Positions 17,755 to 26,127 of a stretch of 64,000 bases of DNA are shown here, in pieces. The DNA is from Arthrobacter sp. efr-133-R2A-120 (GTDB lineage Bacteria > Actinomycetota > Actinomycetes > Actinomycetales > Micrococcaceae). The stretch covers positions 60,277 to 124,276 of the forward strand of contig NZ_JARVRF010000005.1 in the NCBI RefSeq assembly GCF_030209835.1. The letters run 5' to 3'. Position 1 is the stretch's first letter; every line of letters starts with the position of its first letter. The position numbers were made by a program, and so were the translations under genes. The notes under the pieces are model-generated. The model searched no databases. It saw nothing but the letters and a program-made list of their open reading frames with translations, and was not told the origin of the DNA.

Positions 17755-17838
17755 GCGGGGCGCATGCGGCAGGAGGAAAGATGTGGGACGCATGTGGCAG
17801 AACGTGTGAGGCGGGACGCATGTGGCGGGGGTGCCGAC
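17755..17838. repeat. three 28-base tandem units before mcrB
   Basis: The core GYGGGRCGCATGYGGC occurs at 17755, 17783 and 17811, exactly 28 bases apart, each followed by a diverged 12-base filler. The array lies between the DUF5107 gene and mcrB, so it could influence mcrB expression. It is too short and lacks spacer structure for a CRISPR. Confidence 0.65.
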
Positions 17839-17877
17839 TTTGCTTGGCCAGCATCAAGACAAACCATGTAAGTTGGC

Positions 17878-20112
17878 ATGGTGACTCCCTCCACCAAAAC
17901 CCCGCTGACCCGTGCCCCCGGTATCTCCAAAGAGATCGAAGATGCGGCGTGGTTCGTGCTGGCCCCGGGGCTGCAAGGCAAGGCCTCGGCGCTCGACGGC
18001 AGCACCCGCACTTGGACGGTGGACGCAGCCGGCGAGCTCTTGGAGCGCTTGGAACGCGGCGTCGGAGACTCCAAAGCGCCTATGATGACCAACCTGCGCC
18101 AAAACCTGGAAGGGGCCTCGCGCGAGGCCAAGTTGCTCGCCGTCGAACTCCTCTTCCTGCAGTCCCTGCCGCTTGCACACGAGGTCAAGTCGCTCAAGGT
18201 CAAGCGCGCCCGCGTTGCCGAAGCCGCCTCCTGGCTCGATCCCGAACTCGAGCTACCCAAGGAGCTATACCAAGGGATGACCGATCACGGCGTCATCCGT
18301 GACAGGACCGCGGAGTTCAACTGGACCATCTGGGACCACCTGACCTGGCTGTGCCGATTCGTGGCGCACGTGGATGGCCAATCCAACGCGAGCATCAACA
18401 AAGCCCTCAAGGACCCGCTGAAATTCCATGAACTCGCGGCGGCAACCCCTGGGGACCAGCCGGCCATCCGGCGCAGCATCGAATACTTGGCGTGGCCGAG
18501 CTACTTCGAGCCCGTGGTCGCCGACGTCGAGCGGCGCGAAATCAGGGACGCCTTCGCCTCGCTCGTTGGCGGTGCCCACGGCGAAACGGAAGCCGACATC
18601 ACCGCGGATGTCCACCGCATCCGGCTTCACCTGGACGAACAGGCGGGCCAGCGCATCGATTGGTACGATCGCCAGCTCGTCAGCCAGTGGCGCAAAGTGG
18701 GAGATCCCGGCCGCCGTGCCTGGCTGCTGCGCACGCACCAGGACTCCGCCGAGCTCCTCGCCGCTTGGCGGGAAGAGGAAAAGGCGACGCTCGACGTCGA
18801 ACACCTCCGCGAACTCACCGCCGGGGTGACAGCTGGAGTGGTCCAGCATGCCGTGGACGAGGACTACAAGCACCTCGGCTACGTGGAGCGGGAGGACACC
18901 AAGACCGCCGTTTTCGCGTTCCTGACCGTGATGAAGCCCGGGGACCTCGCCCTGTTCCAGAACTCCGGAGCCGTCAGGATCGGCGTGGTCCTGGGCGAGC
19001 CGGAACACAACGAGGACAACCGCCGGCTCCGCCGCAAGGTGCGTTGGTTCGATGAGACCCACCCGATTGCCGAGGCTCCGCGGCACGTCCAGCGCCAGCT
19101 CTCCACGTCGGGGATCGTCGTGGACGTTACCAGGGTCATCCAGTCGCTGCAGTCCCTCCTGCCCGCCGAAGCCGAATCCGACGGCGAGGAAACCGCCGCC
19201 CCGGACACCGTCGTCGAACCTGTGATTGAAGGGTTCCGCCCCCTCACGGAAGAGTTCGCGGCGTCCCTCCACATGGAGCTCGAGCCGCTCAAGGAGATTG
19301 CCGAACTCCTCGAGGAGAACCGCCAATTGGTGCTCTACGGCCCTCCGGGAACCGGAAAGACCTACCTCGCCAAGCACTTGGCTGCAGAGCTCGCGGGAGA
19401 CAGCACCGATGAGCGCGTCAAGCTGGTGCAGTTCCACCCGTCCTACGCGTACGAGGACTTCTTCGAGGGGTACCGGCCGGACAAGACCGACGACGGCCAG
19501 GTGTCGTTCAAGCTCGTGGCCGGACCGCTGCGTCGGCTCGCGGAAGAAGCCGCGAAACCCGGGAACTCCAACAAGCCGTACTTCCTCATCATCGACGAGA
19601 TGAACCGGGCAAACCTGGCAAAGGTTTTCGGTGAGTTGTACTTCCTGCTGGAATACCGCGACGACCGCATCTACCTCCAGTACAGCCCCAACGAACCGTT
19701 CAGCCTGCCGGACAACCTTTACATCATCGGCACCATGAACACGGCGGACCGCTCTATCGCCATGATGGATGCGGCCATCCGCCGTCGCTTCGCATTCGTG
19801 GAGTTGCATCCGAAGGTGGAACCGATCCGCGGTTCGCTCCGGCGGTTCCTCTCGGCCCGCGGCCTGGACACCCTCAACGCGGACCTTCTTGACGCCCTGA
19901 ACGACTCCATCGACGATTGGGACCGGGACCTGATGATCGGTCCCTCCTACTTCATGAAGAACGCGGCCCAGAACCCCGCCGGGCTGCGCCGGATCTGGAA
20001 GTACGAACTCATGCCACTCCTGGAGGAGCACTACCACGGTCAGTTGAACCGGGCCCAGCTGGAGGAGCGCTTCGGTCTGGACCAGTTGTTGGGTCGACTT
20101 GCGGTCCGCTAA
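17878..20112 (+). CDS. mcrB: McrB-type AAA+ restriction NTPase
   Basis: A 744-residue motor subunit of a modification-dependent (type IV) restriction enzyme. The C-terminal AAA+ domain has Walker A YGPPGTGKTYLAKHLA (about 486), the McrB segment VQFHPSYAYEDFFEGYRP, Walker B LIIDEMNRANLAKVFGELYFLLE split over about 569-590, and GTMNTADRSIAMMD (about 619), whose MNTADRS motif is specific to McrB proteins. The N-terminus is not the E. coli type. About 330 mostly helical residues are followed at about 350-417 by a small beta domain (MKPGDLALFQNSGAVRIGVV, then RRKVRWFDE, ending GIVVDVT) that looks EVE/SH3-like and could read a modified base. mcrC overlaps its 3' end. Function by family, target base unknown. 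Confidence 0.88.
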   Translation: MVTPSTKTPLTRAPGISKEIEDAAWFVLAPGLQGKASALDGSTRTWTVDAAGELLERLERGVGDSKAPMMTNLRQNLEGASREAKLLAVELLFLQSLPLAHEVKSLKVKRARVAEAASWLDPELELPKELYQGMTDHGVIRDRTAEFNWTIWDHLTWLCRFVAHVDGQSNASINKALKDPLKFHELAAATPGDQPAIRRSIEYLAWPSYFEPVVADVERREIRDAFASLVGGAHGETEADITADVHRIRLHLDEQAGQRIDWYDRQLVSQWRKVGDPGRRAWLLRTHQDSAELLAAWREEEKATLDVEHLRELTAGVTAGVVQHAVDEDYKHLGYVEREDTKTAVFAFLTVMKPGDLALFQNSGAVRIGVVLGEPEHNEDNRRLRRKVRWFDETHPIAEAPRHVQRQLSTSGIVVDVTRVIQSLQSLLPAEAESDGEETAAPDTVVEPVIEGFRPLTEEFAASLHMELEPLKEIAELLEENRQLVLYGPPGTGKTYLAKHLAAELAGDSTDERVKLVQFHPSYAYEDFFEGYRPDKTDDGQVSFKLVAGPLRRLAEEAAKPGNSNKPYFLIIDEMNRANLAKVFGELYFLLEYRDDRIYLQYSPNEPFSLPDNLYIIGTMNTADRSIAMMDAAIRRRFAFVELHPKVEPIRGSLRRFLSARGLDTLNADLLDALNDSIDDWDRDLMIGPSYFMKNAAQNPAGLRRIWKYELMPLLEEHYHGQLNRAQLEERFGLDQLLGRLAVR

Positions 20113-21394
20113 GACCGCGCCACCGCGGCCAGCCCGCGCCCCGGGCATCGGAAAGCCTGCGGTCCGCGCTTCCACGAAGGCTCCGGCTGTGCGGCACATC
20201 GTCATGGACGAGCTCTCCGGTGGCATCGTGGACAAGCTTGATCCGGACACCGCCGCCCTCCTCAATTCGAGCGGGCTCGCGAAGGCCTCGCCCATGGGGA
20301 TGGGCCTCTACCGCATCGAGCCGGTGGGCAAGGTCGGGTCCGTGCGGACGCCGACGGTCCAGTTCGAGGTACGGCCCAAGGACCGCCTTGGCTTGAACCG
20401 GCTCCTCTTCCTCCTCAGCTACGCCGGGGACCAGGGATTCCGCGAGGATTCCGTGGCCGCCGTCGAGCACAAGGACCTGTGGAGCGCCCTCGCCGAGTCC
20501 CTCGCCCAGTTGGCGGAGCGGGCACTCAGCCGCGGCCCGCTGCAGGGTTATCTCACCGTGGACGAGTCCCTCCGGACGGTCAAGGGGCGCATCCGCATCT
20601 CGGACCAGATTTCGCGCCGCCCCGGGATGCTGGTTCCGCTGGAAGTCTCCTACGACGAATTCACCGAGGACATCGCCGAGAACCGCATTCTGCGTGCCGC
20701 CCTTGAGCGGATGGGCAAGGTTCCCGGCGTGCGGCAAAACGTCCTGAGCCGCTTGCGGCAGCTCAAGGGAAAGCTCGACGCCGTCACGCGGCTGCAGTCC
20801 GGGGCGCCCCTTCCGCAGTGGCAAGCAAACCGGATGAACCTCCGCTACCATCCTGTCCTCCGCTTGGCCGAGCTCATCCTGCGGAATGCCTCTGCGGAAG
20901 CGGGCGAGGGGAAGCAGCAGACCGCCTCGTTTGTCGTGGACATGTCCACTGTGTTTGAGGAATTCGTGGGTGTGGCTTTGCGGGCGGCCATGCGGGCACA
21001 TCCGGGTGAAATGCGGCTTCAATACGGCGCCACCCTCAACGAAGCTGTGCGGGATTCGGACCGGCTCACCGTGCGCCCCGACGCCGTGCATTTCCTGGGT
21101 GGCCGGCCCGTAGTGGTGTACGACTCCAAATACGCGTCGGCCACGGATTCCGGGGCCTCGCTGAACGCGGACCACTATCAACTCCTGGCCTACTGCACCG
21201 CGCTGCAAGTTCCCACGGCATGGTTGGTCTACGCAGGCAAGGGCGAGATGAAGCTGCGACGGATCCTCAACACGGATATCGACATTGTGGAGTACCCGCT
21301 GGACTTGTCGCGGCCACCGGCGGAGATCCTTGCCGCCGTCACGGACCTGGCCCAGCAGTCCTGGGGAGAAGTGGTGCGCCAGGCCCGACTGTGA
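20099..21394 (+). CDS. mcrC: McrC-family nuclease subunit
   Basis: The nuclease partner of McrB, 431 residues from TTG 20099, which overlaps mcrB by 14 bases. GTG 20189 is an alternative start: it has GAAGG at good spacing and begins right at the first conserved strand (RHIVMDELSGG), but the upstream 30 codons look coding by third-position GC. The McrC core includes FEVRPKDRLGLNRLLFLLSYAG and GRIRISDQISRRPG, then NRILRAALERM. The PD-(D/E)xK-like site is RPDAVHFL...VVVYDSKYA (Asp plus Asp-Ser-Lys). With McrB it should cut DNA carrying foreign modification. No methyltransferase is nearby, as expected for type IV. Confidence 0.87.
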   Translation: MRSAKTAPPRPARAPGIGKPAVRASTKAPAVRHIVMDELSGGIVDKLDPDTAALLNSSGLAKASPMGMGLYRIEPVGKVGSVRTPTVQFEVRPKDRLGLNRLLFLLSYAGDQGFREDSVAAVEHKDLWSALAESLAQLAERALSRGPLQGYLTVDESLRTVKGRIRISDQISRRPGMLVPLEVSYDEFTEDIAENRILRAALERMGKVPGVRQNVLSRLRQLKGKLDAVTRLQSGAPLPQWQANRMNLRYHPVLRLAELILRNASAEAGEGKQQTASFVVDMSTVFEEFVGVALRAAMRAHPGEMRLQYGATLNEAVRDSDRLTVRPDAVHFLGGRPVVVYDSKYASATDSGASLNADHYQLLAYCTALQVPTAWLVYAGKGEMKLRRILNTDIDIVEYPLDLSRPPAEILAAVTDLAQQSWGEVVRQARL

Positions 21395-21468
21395 GGTGCT
21401 GGTTCTAGTTCCGTCCGGGCGGCAGGCGGACTAGCCTGAGAGAGCAAGTCACTGCAGATGGAGGCATC

Positions 21469-21705
21469 ATGCACGGCAAGAAAAAGAAAAAGTCCTGGAA
21501 GGACATGACCCCTGGGCAACGGGTAGGCGTGCTTGTGGTGGGTGCGGGACAGATGGCGTTGCTCATCGCGGCACAACGCAGCATTTCCAAGACACCTGCG
21601 GCCCAAATCAGGGGAAACAAAGCTGTATGGCGGGCCGCGAGCTTCATCAATTTCTTCGGGCCGCTGAGCTACTTCCTGTTCGGCCGCCGTCGAGGAACTG
21701 CGTAA
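21469..21705 (+). CDS. small basic membrane protein (PLDc_N-like)
   Basis: A 78-residue protein: a lysine cluster (KKKKKSWKDM), a hydrophobic helix (VGVLVVGAGQMALLIAA), a polar middle, then a second hydrophobic stretch (FINFFGPLSYFLFGRRR). The second part matches the short PLDc_N family of two-helix membrane proteins. The ATG follows GATGGAGG at good spacing. Its last 59 bases overlap the 3' end of the convergent vsr gene. Function unknown. Confidence 0.7.
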   Translation: MHGKKKKKSWKDMTPGQRVGVLVVGAGQMALLIAAQRSISKTPAAQIRGNKAVWRAASFINFFGPLSYFLFGRRRGTA

Positions 21706-22114
21706 GCTGATTCTCCAAAGCCGAACGGTCCCGCAGTTCGCATTCCCACACGGTGAGAACCTCCCATCCTGAGGCTCTCAGCAGTTCGCGCTGTCCGGCG
21801 TCGCGCTCCCGGGTGCGGTTGCGCTTGGCTGCCCAGAAATCTGCGTTGCCCGTCGGCGCGTGCTGACCTGCCTTGCAGTCGTGGAAGTGCCAGAAGCATC
21901 CGTTCACGAAAATCACCTTGCGACGGCCGGCAAACACGAGATCCGGGCTGCCGGGCAACTTCCCGCCCGAGGCCCGGCCATGGAGCCGGTACCGGTAACC
22001 CTTGGCATGCAGGAGCCGACGGACCAAGAGCTCGGGCTTGGTGTTCTTGCCCCGGATCTTGGACATGTTCAGGCTGCGTTGCTCAGGCGTCAGCAGGTCG
22101 CGGCTCTCGCCCAT
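21647..22114 (-). CDS. vsr: very short patch repair-type endonuclease (Vsr)
   Basis: A 155-residue Vsr-family endonuclease. Diagnostic features are MSKIRGKNTKPELLVRRLLH, the catalytic Asp in LPGSPDLVFAGRRKVIFVNG and GCFWHFHDC, the zinc/histidine segment. In E. coli, Vsr nicks next to T:G mismatches made by deamination at Dcm sites. Here no cytosine methyltransferase is present in the window and the gene lies next to mcrBC on the opposite strand, so it may serve in defence or with a distant methylase. The C-terminus overlaps the small membrane protein gene. The family call is very secure. Confidence 0.9.
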   Translation of the reverse strand: MGESRDLLTPEQRSLNMSKIRGKNTKPELLVRRLLHAKGYRYRLHGRASGGKLPGSPDLVFAGRRKVIFVNGCFWHFHDCKAGQHAPTGNADFWAAKRNRTRERDAGQRELLRASGWEVLTVWECELRDRSALENQLTQFLDGGRTGSSSAARRN

Positions 22115-22142
22115 ATCCTCAGTCTACGCAGCGCACCCTGCA

Positions 22143-22332
22143 ACGCTCGCTCAGGTATGTGGGCACTTCCTCGGACGCTCGCTCACGTATGGTGCCCAAA
22201 ACCAAAACGCTCGCTCACATGTCGGAACGTTTGGCGTGACGCTCGCTCACATGATGTGAGCGAGGGTTGGCCTGGGGGCGGCTTGTTTGTGAGCGAGCGT
22301 TGGGTGGAAATGGCCCATAGATGAGCGAGGGT
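22143..22332. repeat. cluster of CGCTCGCTCA repeats, left of the two-component genes
   Basis: ACGCTCGCTCA occurs at 22143, 22175, 22207 and 22239 (32-base period). Its inverse TGAGCGAGSGT follows at 22257, 22290 and 22322 (32-33-base period). The centre ACATGATGTGAGCGAG forms a palindrome at about 22240-22266. The array fills the gap between vsr and the histidine kinase gene. A sister array lies at 24924-25011. No coding potential is evident. Confidence 0.85.
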
Positions 22333-22341
22333 CGGTGGGGG

Positions 22342-24009
22342 TCAGGCCGGGACACGGAACGTGAAGGTTGTTCCTTCGCCGGGGACACTCTCAAGGCCAA
22401 TGGTCCCGCCGTGGGCGTCGACGATTGCCTTGCAGATGGAAAGTCCCAAGCCGACGCCGTGAATGGCCGTATTGCGCACGTTTCCGGCCCTGAAATACCG
22501 GGTGAAGGCATCGGCTTGGTCCTGCTTGTCTATTCCCATGCCGGTGTCTTTGACCTGGCACACCAGCGCGTTTTCCTCCTGCCGCAGCATGACGCGCACG
22601 TCGCCGCCGTCGGGGGAGTATTTGATGGCGTTGGAGATGAGGTTGTCCAGCACCTGGGAGATCCGGTTGGCATCCACGTGCGCCTCCAGGCGTTCCGGGG
22701 CGTCAACCTGAAGCCGCACCCCGCCGTCGTTCGCTTTCGGCCCGGCCGACGCAACGCTTGACTTGACCAGTTCGGATACGTCCACCGCGTGTGGCTGGAC
22801 GATCATGCGGCCGGAACGGACCGCCAACAAGTCGGAGACGAGGGAGAGGAGCCGGTCAGCGTTTCGTTGCACAATCTGAAGCTGCTCCACCACCCAGCCC
22901 GGGAGGTTTTCGGCCTCCTCCAGCACAAGGTCCACGTACCCTGTGATGGACGTCAGCGGGGTACGGAACTCATGGGAAACGTTCGAGACGAAGTCGTCCT
23001 TCGCGGCAAGCGCGTCCACCAGCGCCGTGACGTCGCCGAAAACGACCACTGAACCTAGGTAGTTGCCGTCGCAGTCCTTCATGGACCGCGCGCTGGTGGT
23101 GAAGGCACGCTGCTCCCTGCCCGTCCCAACCCAGACGAGGTAGTCCGTGAACTCCTGCCTCAACGCTGCACGACGCATCGGCCGGCGATCCGCGTCCGTC
23201 GGGGTCACACGGTCGGCGTCGAAAACCAAGACATCTGGCTCGCCGTGGCGATCGGTGTCCCCGGAATCCTCGAGCACCTGGTTCTCCCGCTGCTTGCGGT
23301 TCGCCATCATTTCGCGGCCATCGGCGTCAATGGCGACGACGCCAAGGTGGACGGTTTCAAGAACTGTGTTGAGCAATCGTTCCTTCTCCCGGCTGTCCGC
23401 CAAGGCGCGGAGCAGTGCGGCGTCCCTTTCCTCAAGGCGCTTCTGCTGGGCGACCATGCTCTGGGTCATCACGCCGATGGAAACGCCGATGCCGAGCATC
23501 ATGATGGGCAGCAGCAATCCCCGCAGCAGATCCTGCGGCGTGTGCGTTCCATGGATGAATTGCGGCGTCCAAATCATGGCGAGTGGCCCCAGGAACGAGA
23601 CAACCAGGGCCGAGCGTAGATACAACCCCGAGGCGCAGAGCCAGATGACGGGAAAGACAGTCAGGAGGCTGATTCCGATGGGGCTGTCTTGTCCCCCCTC
23701 ACGCCCTAGCCCGATGGACACCATGTCAAGGAGCGGGACGGTCAGGAATGTTGGAAAGGGGAGTCTGTCCCACGGGACTACCTGGCAGAGGACCCACGCT
23801 GCAGCTTGGGTAGCCAGGAAGATGACGAAAAGCGGATTGCCGAGGGTTGCGGGGAAGTAGAGGCCAACCAAGACCGCAGTAAGGCACACCGTCACGGTCA
23901 GCGGCAATTGGCTGAGTGCAACGCGATCCTTGAGTGAGTACTCATGGAAGGCGTGCTGAAAAAACATCACCCGGCCGCTTTGGGCGTCCCATTCAAACGG
24001 ACGTTTCAT
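22342..24009 (-). CDS. membrane sensor histidine kinase with PAS domain
   Basis: A 555-residue sensor kinase. Six hydrophobic segments fill residues about 33-190 without a large extracytoplasmic loop, suggesting sensing within the membrane. A short coiled linker (QQKRLEERDAALLRALADS) leads to a PAS domain (about 215-330). HisKA has the phospho-acceptor His in FVSNVSHEFRTPLTS. The ATPase has the N box DNLISNAIKYS, the G1 box VKDTGMGI and GVGLGLSICKAIV. It starts 99 bases from the divergently transcribed response regulator gene, its likely partner. The stimulus cannot be inferred. Confidence 0.88.
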   Translation of the reverse strand: MKRPFEWDAQSGRVMFFQHAFHEYSLKDRVALSQLPLTVTVCLTAVLVGLYFPATLGNPLFVIFLATQAAAWVLCQVVPWDRLPFPTFLTVPLLDMVSIGLGREGGQDSPIGISLLTVFPVIWLCASGLYLRSALVVSFLGPLAMIWTPQFIHGTHTPQDLLRGLLLPIMMLGIGVSIGVMTQSMVAQQKRLEERDAALLRALADSREKERLLNTVLETVHLGVVAIDADGREMMANRKQRENQVLEDSGDTDRHGEPDVLVFDADRVTPTDADRRPMRRAALRQEFTDYLVWVGTGREQRAFTTSARSMKDCDGNYLGSVVVFGDVTALVDALAAKDDFVSNVSHEFRTPLTSITGYVDLVLEEAENLPGWVVEQLQIVQRNADRLLSLVSDLLAVRSGRMIVQPHAVDVSELVKSSVASAGPKANDGGVRLQVDAPERLEAHVDANRISQVLDNLISNAIKYSPDGGDVRVMLRQEENALVCQVKDTGMGIDKQDQADAFTRYFRAGNVRNTAIHGVGLGLSICKAIVDAHGGTIGLESVPGEGTTFTFRVPA

Positions 24010-24108
24010 CAGGCCAAAATTCGCATTTGTTCAAGGTCGCGTCGCATGCCAGAAAGGATACCGGCAGCCCGATATACTTCCATTCGTAGCGGGCTGGGAG
24101 GGCTGCAA

Positions 24109-24846
24109 ATGACTGAATTACGGGTTGGGCTCGTCATAGAAGACGATCACGACATCCGGGAATTGGTCCGCGTTGTCCTCAGCCAGGCCGGCTTCGAGGT
24201 TCATATGGCGACTAGCGGGGCGGCCGGCATCCGGGCAGCTCGTGATCTAAACCCACATGTCATCACCTTGGACTTGGGCTTGCCGGATATTGATGGCTTC
24301 GAGGTGGCACGCCAGGTCCGGAACTTTTCCGATGCATATATCGTCATGTTGACGGCCAAGGCCGACGAGCTGGATACCCTCCTCGGCTTGGAATCCGGCG
24401 CCGATGACTATTTGACCAAGCCGTTCCGGCCCCGCGAGCTTCGCGCCAGGGTGGCCGCCATGATGCGTCGCCCGCGCTCAAGGCCAGCGACAGGGTATGT
24501 GGCTTCGTCTTCCCAACGGACCTTCCGGCACAACGGGCTGGTATTCAGTTACGCGACGCGGACCGTTTCCATCGACGGCCAGGACGTACGGCTGACCCCC
24601 ACGGAGTTCGATCTGCTGCACTGTTTGCTTGAGGCCGGCCGCACCGTCTTGAGCAAAGCGGACCTTGTGCGCCGCCTCCGGAACGAACCCTACGACGTCG
24701 GGACCTACACGAGCGACGCCGACGAACGGTCCGTCGAGGTCCACATCGGCAATCTTCGCCGCAAGCTCGGCGACGACGCGCAGAACCCGCGCTGGCTGCA
24801 AACAGTGCGCGGCGTCGGCTATCGGCTGGCCCCGGCAAAAACATGA
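24109..24846 (+). CDS. OmpR/PhoB-family response regulator
   Basis: A 245-residue regulator. ATG 24109 is chosen because GGGAGGG precedes it and because the receiver fold begins immediately (ELRVGLVIEDDHDI, the acidic pocket). The phospho-acceptor Asp lies in ITLDLGLPDIDGF, with the Thr and Lys of the switch in VMLTAKADE and DYLTKPFRPRELRARV. The C-terminal winged helix is of the OmpR type (VRLTPTEFDLLHCLLE, then VHIGNLRRKLGDD and RGVGYRLAP). It is divergent from the histidine kinase gene and probably phosphorylated by it. Targets unknown. Confidence 0.9.
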   Translation: MTELRVGLVIEDDHDIRELVRVVLSQAGFEVHMATSGAAGIRAARDLNPHVITLDLGLPDIDGFEVARQVRNFSDAYIVMLTAKADELDTLLGLESGADDYLTKPFRPRELRARVAAMMRRPRSRPATGYVASSSQRTFRHNGLVFSYATRTVSIDGQDVRLTPTEFDLLHCLLEAGRTVLSKADLVRRLRNEPYDVGTYTSDADERSVEVHIGNLRRKLGDDAQNPRWLQTVRGVGYRLAPAKT

Positions 24847-24923
24847 ATTTCTCGCGTGGCGGGCCTGGGTCACGGTCTCCGGGTCACGCCCCAAAGTACG
24901 GACTGAGGTCTGTGGCGGACATT

Positions 24924-25011
24924 TGCTCACATGATGTGAGCGAGCGTCCGGCCAAAAGTCGCTTTATGTGAGCGAGCGTCCGGCCAAAAGTCGCTTTATG
25001 TGAGCGAGCGT
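24924..25011. repeat. 32-base tandem repeat, right of the two-component genes
   Basis: TGAGCGAGCGT recurs at 24937, 24969 and 25001, a period of exactly 32 bases. The intervening CCGGCCAAAAGTCGCTTTATG is the same in both full units. At the left end GCTCACATGATGTGAGC is a perfect palindrome (24925-24941). The motif is the same as in the 22143-22332 cluster, so the two-component pair is bracketed by one repeat family. The identical filler rules out CRISPR spacers. Confidence 0.85.
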
Positions 25012-25023
25012 CTGGGGTTTGGG

Positions 25024-26127
25024 TCAGCGGCCGACCACCACCGTCCGCGGCGCTTGGAAGGACAGCAGGCGGAGCCACTCGGGGTTCGGCTCTGCCAAAC
25101 GGATGCCTTGCAGCGCTGCCGCAGTTTCCTGCACGACGACGGCGGCCTCCAGCTCCGCGAGCTTCGCACCAAGGCAACGATGAATCCCTGAGCCGAACGC
25201 CAGCCCGTAGGCCGTAGGACCCTGCCCGGATGACTCGTGGTTGCCCGTGAGTTCTAAGAGGATTTCGGCGCCCGCCGGGATGCGCTCGCCGTCGAGCACG
25301 GTGTCCTGGGCGGCAATGCGGCGCCAGGTGGGGACCGAAGACTCAGTCGCGAGGACGTGCCGGATGAGATCCCGGGCCGTGGTGCCGGAGGCAGCGTCCT
25401 TCCAGGCAAAGCCTACTGATCCCTCGGCGAGCCGGAAGAACGCCGTGCTGATGAGCTGGGTGGTGGTTTCCTGCCCCGCGATGAGCAGGAAGTAGCCGAG
25501 GGAACAGATCTCGGGAGTGCTGAGACCGTGTTCCGCCAAGGACCTGAAGAGATTCCGCCCGGGCGAGGCCACGGCTTCGAGGACGAGTTCCCGCAGCCAG
25601 CCGTAGAACTCGGCCGCGCTGTGGGCTAGTTCCAATTGCCGCTCGGGATCCGGCCAGCCCCAGAAGAGCTCGAGGGAGTCCAGGCTCCAGGCTTTGAGCT
25701 CCGGAAGGTCGCGCACCGGAAGCCCCAGAAGCTCCAACATCACGACCGCCGGCGGGTAAGCGGCGACGGCCTGCACGAGGTCCACCTGCCCGACTGTTTC
25801 CAGCAGCCCAACAGCAGCGGCAGCAGCATCCCGTGCGATCCCGCGGATCCGCGGCTCAAAGGCCCCTACCGTGGCAGGCGTGAAGTACCCGGCCACCACC
25901 TTCCGGATGCCCGCATGGGAAGCCGTATCGTTGCTGGCCAGCACCGGCGGCAGCGCGAAGCGCGCCCGCTGCAGCACGCGCAAGGACTGTCCGGACAACG
26001 GCGTCACGGCGATCAGCGCATTCGCCGGACTGAAGTTCTCCGGCCGGTGCAGCACCTCCCGCACAGCCGCAGGCTCCCGCAGCACAATATATGGGCACGT
26101 CTGGGCGCTGGCAAAAGCCGCGTTCAT
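25024..26127 (-). CDS. cytochrome P450, last gene of biotin operon, ExxR missing
   Basis: A 367-residue P450, about 30 shorter than usual soluble bacterial P450s. The heme loop is intact (FGSGIHRCLGAKLAELE, with the Cys ligand), and the I helix reads LLIAGQETTTQL with the acid-Thr pair. However, where the K-helix ExxR motif should be, the sequence reads RDLIRHVLATESSVP, so both Glu and Arg are replaced. The meander between NHE and YGLAFGSG is also shortened. The ATG overlaps the bioD stop (ATGA), so the gene is translated with the biotin operon. In Bacillus, P450 BioI makes pimeloyl-ACP for biotin synthesis. A similar role is possible here but is inference, and decay of the enzyme is the alternative. 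Confidence 0.82.
   Translation of the reverse strand: MNAAFASAQTCPYIVLREPAAVREVLHRPENFSPANALIAVTPLSGQSLRVLQRARFALPPVLASNDTASHAGIRKVVAGYFTPATVGAFEPRIRGIARDAAAAAVGLLETVGQVDLVQAVAAYPPAVVMLELLGLPVRDLPELKAWSLDSLELFWGWPDPERQLELAHSAAEFYGWLRELVLEAVASPGRNLFRSLAEHGLSTPEICSLGYFLLIAGQETTTQLISTAFFRLAEGSVGFAWKDAASGTTARDLIRHVLATESSVPTWRRIAAQDTVLDGERIPAGAEILLELTGNHESSGQGPTAYGLAFGSGIHRCLGAKLAELEAAVVVQETAAALQGIRLAEPNPEWLRLLSFQAPRTVVVGR

Noticed and set aside
24924..25011. CRISPR-like periodic repeats
   Set aside because: The sequence between units is identical rather than unique, there are only three units and no cas genes; it is a tandem repeat.
17737..25023. Genomic island or prophage carrying the restriction genes
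   Set aside because: No integrase, tRNA, attachment repeats or GC drop seen around McrBC/Vsr; only short repeats are present, which is not enough to call an island.
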